DNA from: Bacillota bacterium
GTDB taxonomy: Bacteria; Bacillota; Clostridia; Christensenellales; Aristaeellaceae
Direction of reading: 5' to 3'
DNA: 58,563 nt
NCBI GenBank assembly: GCA_963169565.1
Contig: CAUJDI010000019.1
Coordinates: 1 to 58,563 of the forward strand
Numbering within the stretch: the first letter of the stretch is position 1; each line of letters starts with the position of its first letter. Positions 50,911-58,563 of this stretch are shown piece by piece. The notes under the pieces were generated by a model. That model was not told where the DNA came from, did not search any database, and worked only from the letters and a program-made list of their open reading frames with translations. A program made the translations under genes and the position numbers.

Positions 50911-52992
50911 TCAGTCTTCCTCCTCCTCTTCCTTCTTGGCATTTTCGATGATCTTCTTGGACACTTCGCCGGGCACTTCCTCATAGCGCTCAAAGGCCAT
51001 GGTGAAGGTGCCGCGCGCCTGGGTCATGCTGCGAAGGTCGGTGGCGTAACGGGACATCTCAGACTGCGGGACTTCCGCGACCACCTGTTGCTGGCCCTCC
51101 ACCTGGTTCATGCCCATGATGCGCCCGCGGCGTTTGTTGATGTCGCCCATGATGTCGCCCATGTACTCATCCGGCACCAGGATCTCCACGTGCATGATGG
51201 GCTCCAGCAGCACCGGGCCCGCCTCCAGGCAGCCCTTCTTGTACGCGATGCGGGCCGCAGTCTTGAAGGCCATTTCAGAGGAGTCGACCGCGTGATAGGA
51301 GCCGTCGTACAGCTTCGCGCGCAGGCCCACCATCGGATAGCCCGCCAGCACGCCCTTGACGATGTTTTCCCGCAGCCCCTTTTCCACCGAGGGGATGAAG
51401 TTGCGCGGCACGACGCCGCCGACCACCGCGTCGACAAACTCGAAATCGACGTTGGTATCCCCGATCGGGGAGAACTCGATCCACACGTCGCCGAACTGGC
51501 CGTGCCCGCCGGACTGCTTCTTGTGGCGGCCCTGGGCGGATACGGTCTTGCGGATGGTCTCGCGGTAGGGCACCTTGGGATCCTCCAGCAGCGCCGCAGC
51601 GCCGAACTTGTTCTGCAGTTTGGAGCGCACCACGTCCAGGTGCAGCTCGCCCTGGCCGGAGATCAGGGTCTCGGTCGTTTCGGTGTTCTTCTCCGTCCTG
51701 ATGGAGGGATCCTCCTCCTGAAGGCGGGAGAGTCCGGAAAAGACCTTGTCCTCCTCGCCCTGCTTGGCGGCGAAGATCGCCTTGGTGAAGCAGGGGACCG
51801 GGAAAACCAGCTCGGGGTATTTGACAGGCGCGTTCTGGTCGCACAGCGTGTCGCCCGTGGCGGTGAAGTTCAGCTTGCTCAGCGCGCCGATGTCGCCGGC
51901 ATACAGCAGCTGCACGCCCGTCTGTTTCTTGCCGCGCATGGTGAACAGGCCGCTTGTTTTCTCCGTTTTTTCCTGGCTGACGTTGTAGAGCGGCGTCGCC
52001 GGCGTGAGGGTGCCGGACATGACCTTGATGAGAGACAGCTTGCCAACGAAGGGGTCGGCGATGGTCTTGAACACAAAGGCTGAGAAGGGTTCGCCCGTGT
52101 CGCACTTGCGCGCAAGGGATTCCCCCGTCTTCGGGTTGACGCCGTCGTTGATCGCTCCTTCGGGAGAGTTGAGGTAACCCTTCATCATGTCAAGAAGCGC
52201 GCTGACGCCGATGCCGCTGAGCGCCGAAACCGCGATGACGGGTACGATCCGTCCGGCCTGAAGGCCTTTGCGGAAGCCGACGAGGATCTCCTCATGGCTC
52301 AGCTCGCCTTCCTCAAAATACTTCTCCAGCAGTTCGTCATCTGACTCTGCCGCGGCTTCGGTGATTTCCCCCATATACTGATCCACCAGGTCGCCAAGGC
52401 TCTCCGGAACGGGGACCTCCTTCAGCGCTTTCCCCGCGCCTTCAAACGCCTTGTTCTCAAGCAGGTTGACAACGCCCTTGAAGTTCGATGAACTGCCCAC
52501 AGGCACAAGCAGGGGCACCACGCTGCTGCCGTACTTTTCGCGCAGGGCATGGAGCACTTTGTCAAAATCAGCGTTCTCCCGGTCCATCTGGTTGACGATG
52601 AACAGACGTCCGTTCCCCTGCCTGACCGAGGCGGCCCAGGCCTTGTCAGCCCCTACGGTGAGGCCGCCCACGGCGGATACCACGATGCCGACCGTGCTGG
52701 CCACGCGGATGGGCCCGGAGGATTCGCCGATAAAATCGAAGTAGCCGGGCACGTCGATCACGTTGATCTTGACGTTCTTCCATTCCACAGGCGCCACTGC
52801 CGCGGAGATGGAAATGCCCCGTCTGGTCTCCTCAGGATCAAAGTCAGCGGTGGTCGATCCATCTTCGACCCTGCCCTGGCGGTCAATGTTCCCCGCGGCG
52901 AAGAGCATCGACTCCACCAGGGTCGTTTTCCCCTCGCCGCCATGCCCCATCAGGGCAATGTTCCGGATGTCCTTTGTCTGATAATCAGCCAT
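50911..52992 (-). CDS. Elongation factor G-like GTPase (EF-G2 type)
   Basis: A 693-residue translational GTPase with all EF-G domains. The P-loop is GHGGEGKTTL, typical of the second EF-G class rather than the AHVDAGKTT of FusA. Switch I reads EETRRGISI, and G3 is DVPGYFDF. The G4 motif is NQMD instead of NKMD, a change of a normally conserved Lys. Domains IV-V (SGGHGQFGDVWIEF, GVLAGYPMVGLRAKLYDGSYHAVDSS-type stretch, IMGDINKRRGRIMGM) are well kept. The C-terminus is an acidic run. It may assist ribosome recycling or stress translation; it stands apart from the str operon. Monocistronic. Confidence 0.92.
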   Translation of the reverse strand: MADYQTKDIRNIALMGHGGEGKTTLVESMLFAAGNIDRQGRVEDGSTTADFDPEETRRGISISAAVAPVEWKNVKINVIDVPGYFDFIGESSGPIRVASTVGIVVSAVGGLTVGADKAWAASVRQGNGRLFIVNQMDRENADFDKVLHALREKYGSSVVPLLVPVGSSSNFKGVVNLLENKAFEGAGKALKEVPVPESLGDLVDQYMGEITEAAAESDDELLEKYFEEGELSHEEILVGFRKGLQAGRIVPVIAVSALSGIGVSALLDMMKGYLNSPEGAINDGVNPKTGESLARKCDTGEPFSAFVFKTIADPFVGKLSLIKVMSGTLTPATPLYNVSQEKTEKTSGLFTMRGKKQTGVQLLYAGDIGALSKLNFTATGDTLCDQNAPVKYPELVFPVPCFTKAIFAAKQGEEDKVFSGLSRLQEEDPSIRTEKNTETTETLISGQGELHLDVVRSKLQNKFGAAALLEDPKVPYRETIRKTVSAQGRHKKQSGGHGQFGDVWIEFSPIGDTNVDFEFVDAVVGGVVPRNFIPSVEKGLRENIVKGVLAGYPMVGLRAKLYDGSYHAVDSSEMAFKTAARIAYKKGCLEAGPVLLEPIMHVEILVPDEYMGDIMGDINKRRGRIMGMNQVEGQQQVVAEVPQSEMSRYATDLRSMTQARGTFTMAFERYEEVPGEVSKKIIENAKKEEEEED

Positions 52993-53049
52993 GTATTCTC
53001 CCCCTGTATTGATATTGCACCCGTGCGCTGTATGCTTACAACGGATGAT

Positions 53050-53078
53050 ATTCTACCATATGGACGAACATGATACAA
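53050..53078 (-). promoter_or_regulatory. Promoter of the EF-G-like gene
   Basis: Minus strand TTGTAT (53078-53073), 17-base spacer, extended -10 TGGTAGAAT (-10 at 53055-53050). The leader is about 50 bases. Confidence 0.55.
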
Positions 53079-53102
53079 GCAAGAACGGCAAAGGGCGTCC
53101 GA

Positions 53103-53131
53103 TTGCCCCTTCCGCGTTTTTTTGTTAAGAT
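53103..53131 (+). promoter_or_regulatory. Promoter of the MATE transporter gene
   Basis: TTGCCC (53103-53108), 17-base spacer containing seven T, TAAGAT (53126-53131). The start point would be near 53138. Confidence 0.45.
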
Positions 53132-53166
53132 GTCGCTTGCTGCAGATTGGAGGATCTCCTGGTTCG

Positions 53167-54606
53167 ATGAACATACTGAATCGTCTGTTTGCTTCCGGTT
53201 CTCTGGTGAGTGAGAAGAAGCGCCTGGGTGAGATACCGGACAGCAGACAGGCGTATGGCGACGTCGTGTCCATCGCCCTGCCGGCCATCGCAGAGCTGGT
53301 ACTGATGAGCCTGATCGGCAGCGCGGATACCATCATGGTAGGGCAGCTTGGCAAGAACGCGCTGGCCGCCGTGTCCCTGCCGGGGCAGCCGCGCATGATC
53401 ATGCTGGCGCTGTTCTTTGCCCTGAACGTCGGGGTCACCGCCATCGTCGCCCGGCGAAAGGGTGAGGGACGGCGCGACGCCGCCAACGCGACGCTCAGGA
53501 ACGCCATCCTGCTTTCACTGGCCCTGTCCGTCGTGGTCGCCGCGCTCACAATCCTCTTCGCGGAACCGATGATGCGCCTTGCGGGCGGGCATACCCGGAC
53601 GCCTGATGACGCGGCGGTGCTCAAGGACGCGGTGGATTATTTCACCATCATGATCTGGGCGCTGCCGATCAACGCGCTGAGCATGTGCATCAACGCCGCG
53701 CTGCGCGGGGTGGGCGACACGCGCATCCCTCTGAAGGTCAACATCGTTTCCAACCTCGTCAACGTCTTCTTCAATTACCTGCTCATCTTTGGGCATCTGG
53801 GCCTGCCGCGGCTTGAAGTGCGCGGCGCGGCGATCGCCAGCGTGATCGGGATGGCGGCCGGTCTTGTGCTGTCGGTCCTTGCCGTGTTCCATCACCGGGG
53901 CAGCTACCTGCACATCGCGCGCGGGGACAGCTGGAGGATCGACAGGCCGGTCATGCAGGCCATCGTCAGGGTGGGCGGCAGCGCGATCGCGGAGCAGGCC
54001 AGCATCCGCTTCGGCTTCTTTTTCTATTCCCGCGTCATGTATTCCCTGGGCGTGACCATGTTCGCGGCGCACAACATCGCCATGCAGTTCCTTGCGCTCA
54101 CCTTCAATTTCGCCGACGGCCTCTCCGTCGCGGCCACCTCGCTGGTCGGGCAGAACCTGGGGAAAGGGCGGCGGGACCTGAGCCTTCTGTATGGAAAGAT
54201 CACTCAGCGCATCGCCCTGGTTTTCTCCCTGCTGCTGGGCGCTCTCACCGTCCTGATGCGCTATCCCCTCAGCCAGCTGTTCATCAACGCGGGCACGCCG
54301 GACGCGCCGCTGGTCATCATGTTCGCGGCGGAAACCATGCTGGTCGTGGCGCTGATGCAGCCGCTTCAGATGTCCTCCGTCGTGCTCGCAGGCAGCCTGC
54401 GCGGCGCGGGCGACACGCTGTACATAGCAGGGGTGATGACCCTATGCGTGTCACTGATCCGCCCGCTGATGGCCTGGCTGGCGGTCAGCGTGTTCCATCT
54501 GAGCCTGGCGCCGACCTGGCTGATGAGCCTGTCGGAAATCGGGCTTCGGCTGATATTTTTCTATCTCCGCTTTGAGAGCGGGAAATGGGCGTTCAAAAAA
54601 GTTTGA
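53167..54606 (+). CDS. MATE-family multidrug efflux transporter
   Basis: A 479-residue protein with about twelve membrane segments in two halves. MATE landmarks are SIALPAIAELVLMSLIGSADTIMVGQLG, split here as the first two helices, INAALRGVGDTRIPLKVNIVSN in the first half and MSSVVLAGSLRGAGDTLYIAG in the second. Members expel cationic drugs with Na+ or H+. I chose ATG 53167; GGAGG is 13 bases upstream, a long spacing, so an earlier in-frame start is possible. A terminator overlaps the stop. Confidence 0.92.
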   Translation: MNILNRLFASGSLVSEKKRLGEIPDSRQAYGDVVSIALPAIAELVLMSLIGSADTIMVGQLGKNALAAVSLPGQPRMIMLALFFALNVGVTAIVARRKGEGRRDAANATLRNAILLSLALSVVVAALTILFAEPMMRLAGGHTRTPDDAAVLKDAVDYFTIMIWALPINALSMCINAALRGVGDTRIPLKVNIVSNLVNVFFNYLLIFGHLGLPRLEVRGAAIASVIGMAAGLVLSVLAVFHHRGSYLHIARGDSWRIDRPVMQAIVRVGGSAIAEQASIRFGFFFYSRVMYSLGVTMFAAHNIAMQFLALTFNFADGLSVAATSLVGQNLGKGRRDLSLLYGKITQRIALVFSLLLGALTVLMRYPLSQLFINAGTPDAPLVIMFAAETMLVVALMQPLQMSSVVLAGSLRGAGDTLYIAGVMTLCVSLIRPLMAWLAVSVFHLSLAPTWLMSLSEIGLRLIFFYLRFESGKWAFKKV

Positions 54607-54629
54607 CCTTGCGCCGGCAAGGTTTTCTT
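54606..54629 (+). terminator. Terminator directly at the MATE stop codon
   Basis: ACCTTGC-GCCG-GCAAGGT followed by TTTCTT. The stem begins in the stop codon. Confidence 0.75.
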
Positions 54630-54636
54630 ATATACT
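54609..54636 (+). promoter_or_regulatory. Possible promoter of the small Lys/Ala-rich gene
   Basis: TTGCGC (54609-54614), 16-base spacer, TATACT (54631-54636). It overlaps the terminator stem, so terminator and promoter share bases. Confidence 0.35.
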
Positions 54637-54674
54637 GGGGTAAGAGGGATCAGCGCGGATAAGGAGGCCTGAAA

Positions 54675-55025
54675 ATGGCGGAAAAGAAACTGACGCTCAG
54701 ACAGGTGGAGGCTAAAATCGCCAAAGTCAATGAAAGCATCGAGAATGCCAAGCAGCGGCTTGTAAAACTGGACGCGGAAAAGAAGGCGCTGACGGCGGAA
54801 AAACGCAGGCTGAGCGCCGCGAAAACCAAAGCTGCCAAATCCTCCCCCGCAGTGAAGACCGCAAACAGGAAGACCGCGGCGAAAAAACCTGTCGTAAGGA
54901 AAGCCGCTTCAAAGGACACAAAGGAAAAGAATGAGGAGAACCTGCTGGATGGGCTGATCGGCGGCTTGAAGCAAGCAGGATTGACCCCGGAGGATCTGCT
55001 CAAGTCCATCCTGGGCGGTAAATAG
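54675..55025 (+). CDS. Small Lys/Ala-rich coiled-coil protein, unknown function
   Basis: A 116-residue protein with a strong AAGGAGG ribosome site seven bases before the ATG. Residues 5-50 form a heptad-patterned, charged helix (VEAKIAKVNESIENAKQRLV). Residues 50-85 are a low-complexity Lys/Ala/Pro stretch with AAKKPVVRKAA, reminiscent of histone H1-like or nucleoid proteins. Residues 89-116 form an amphipathic helix ending LLKSILGGK. Overall it is very basic and may bind nucleic acid or another polyanion such as polyphosphate. I do not recognise a family. Confidence 0.8.
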   Translation: MAEKKLTLRQVEAKIAKVNESIENAKQRLVKLDAEKKALTAEKRRLSAAKTKAAKSSPAVKTANRKTAAKKPVVRKAASKDTKEKNEENLLDGLIGGLKQAGLTPEDLLKSILGGK

Positions 55026-55118
55026 GTCCATTCATCCCCGTCCGCACCGGGCGCTGCCGGCAGGCAGCCGGTCCGGAAGGAAGCATGCCCCCGCACTCTG
55101 ATCAGGAGGGCCGTCCAA

Positions 55119-56063
55119 ATGGATATTCAGCATATCTTCATCTTGAATCCCGCCGCGGGGGCACGCAGTGCGCAGCGCAGGCTAGAGTATGAACTCAAGA
55201 AGCTCTCCCCGCTTCCCTATACCCTCTACATCACAGGCGGCGCAGGCGATGCGGCAGCCTTTGTCCGCGAGACCTGCCAGAGCCGCACGGATCCGCTTCG
55301 CTTCTACGCCTGCGGCGGGGACGGCACCCTGGGAGAGGTCGCCGGGGGCGCGGCGGGTTTCCCCCACGCCGCGGTCGCCGCCTGGCCCTGCGGCAGCGGA
55401 AATGACTTTGTCAAGTGCTTCGGCGGGGAAGGTAGGTTTCTGGACCTGAAATGCCAGATCAACGCCGGCAGCATCCTGGTCGACCTCATCAGGGTCGGCG
55501 ACCGGGCATCCATCAACGTGGTCAACATTGGCCTGGAGGCTCACGCCGCCGCGACAGTATCGCGTTTCCGCCAGAAACCCCTTGTCGGCGGCAGGAACGC
55601 CTACCTTATCGGGACGGCGAACGCGGTACTTCGCCATATGAAAACGGACTGCACCCTCACCGCGGACGGCAAGGTCATCCACCAGGGCCCGTTGCTCACC
55701 GCCTCCTTCGCGTCCGGGCGCTATATCGGCGGAGGCTACCTGTGCGCGCCAAGAGCCGAATACGACGATGGGCTGATGGATGTATGCACGATCAGGCCGT
55801 TCCCCCGGACAACGCTGATCAGGCTCATCGGCACCTACAAAAAGGGCGGCCATCTGGACAGCCCGGATTTCAAGCCTTTTATGGGTTACGTCCGGGCGAA
55901 GAAGGTGCAGATCCAAACCAGGGAGGAAACGACCCTCTGCCTTGACGGGGAAATCATCCGGGGAAAGGATTTCACGCTGGAGACCGCGCCCCGTGCCGTA
56001 CGGTTCATCCTGCCGGATCCCCCGAGGCAGGAAGCGGGGGAAAATCCTCATCGATTTGAATGA
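55119..56063 (+). CDS. Diacylglycerol kinase-like lipid kinase (DagK/YegS family)
   Basis: A 314-residue protein with the LCB5/DagK catalytic pattern: FILNPAAGARSA, GGDGTLGEVAGG (from 66), PCGSGNDFVKCFG, then the C-terminal lobe with YIGGGYLCAPRAEYDDGLMDV and LCLDGEIIRGKDF. Members phosphorylate diacylglycerol or other lipids at the inner face of the membrane; in Firmicutes DgkB recycles diacylglycerol released in lipoteichoic acid synthesis. The CAGGAGGG ribosome site sets the start. Confidence 0.9.
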   Translation: MDIQHIFILNPAAGARSAQRRLEYELKKLSPLPYTLYITGGAGDAAAFVRETCQSRTDPLRFYACGGDGTLGEVAGGAAGFPHAAVAAWPCGSGNDFVKCFGGEGRFLDLKCQINAGSILVDLIRVGDRASINVVNIGLEAHAAATVSRFRQKPLVGGRNAYLIGTANAVLRHMKTDCTLTADGKVIHQGPLLTASFASGRYIGGGYLCAPRAEYDDGLMDVCTIRPFPRTTLIRLIGTYKKGGHLDSPDFKPFMGYVRAKKVQIQTREETTLCLDGEIIRGKDFTLETAPRAVRFILPDPPRQEAGENPHRFE

Positions 56064-56146
56064 GTTTTACCATGGGATTTATTTCAAAGCACAAAAAAAC
56101 AAGTCGCAGCAAGGGAAAACGTGCCCATCAAAAATGGACGGAATCC

Positions 56147-56175
56147 TTGACAAAAACACACCTCCGTCGCATACT
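56147..56175 (+). promoter_or_regulatory. Promoter of the PFOR gene
   Basis: TTGACA (56147-56152), 17-base spacer, CATACT (56170-56175). The leader of about 55 bases has a hairpin (TTGAA..CCCG/CGGG..TTCAA around 56194-56218) and a GATGGAGG ribosome site. Confidence 0.7.
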
Positions 56176-56177
56176 GA

Positions 56178-58563
<2,386 letters not shown>

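Overview
The window reads as a chromosomal segment of a GC-rich, strictly anaerobic, fermentative bacterium of the Clostridia type (inference). The support is an electron-bifurcating [FeFe]-hydrogenase operon (hydCBA), the 5' part of a pyruvate:ferredoxin oxidoreductase gene, the GlgC/GlgD pair typical of Firmicutes, an LCP-family wall protein and a pst-phoU-phoPR operon. No rRNA, tRNA, CRISPR array, insertion sequence, phage gene or clear pseudogene was seen. Genes are dense and often overlap by 1-11 bases. Three substrate-binding proteins all carry cleavable signal peptides without a lipobox cysteine, which is unusual for a monoderm.

Layout. 1-2914: the 5' part of a HAMP-containing membrane sensor (minus) and a divergent LCP protein. 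3006-9201 (minus): an arabinose/xyloside operon, yicI-araA-araB-araD. 9431-17176 (minus): hydC-hydB-hydA followed without an evident break by a three-gene NMT1/SsuABC-type transporter; HydB is fused to a GltD/NfnB-like flavoprotein. 17373-22399: a Gfo/Idh/MocA oxidoreductase (minus), a two-gene ABC exporter and a disulfide oxidoreductase (plus). 22500-28946 (minus): the complete operon pstSCAB-phoU-phoPR behind a three-repeat PhoP box. 29073-34094: a polar amino-acid importer (ATPase and permease) co-transcribed with a class I/II aminotransferase and an iron-containing alcohol dehydrogenase-like protein, with the binding protein divergent. 34207-40301 (minus): the glycogen operon glgB-glgC-glgD-glgA. 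40518-45570 (plus): a degenerate metallophosphoesterase, ppk1, cysS and a ComEA-like protein. 45560-49517 (minus): four overlapping or closely spaced genes for exported or membrane proteins (NAGPA-type phosphodiester glycosidase, Lgt-like membrane protein, RCC1 propeller, NlpC/P60-like peptidase), with a divergent CapA-like protein. 50911-58563: an EF-G-like GTPase (minus), then a MATE transporter, a small Lys/Ala-rich protein, a lipid kinase and the truncated PFOR gene (plus).

Together the genes describe sugar uptake and storage (arabinose, alpha-xylosides, glycogen), energy metabolism through ferredoxin and H2 (PFOR to HydABC), phosphate and polyphosphate handling (Pst/PhoPR, Ppk) and envelope building or remodelling (LCP, CapA, NAGPA, NlpC/P60). 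The points most worth following are: PstS with its two halves in swapped order; the HydB-GltD fusion with a GGGAC-type palindrome cluster upstream of the operon; the co-transcribed exported-protein cassette at 45560-49517; a metallophosphoesterase that has lost most metal-binding motifs; and the combined amino-acid import, transamination and reduction locus.
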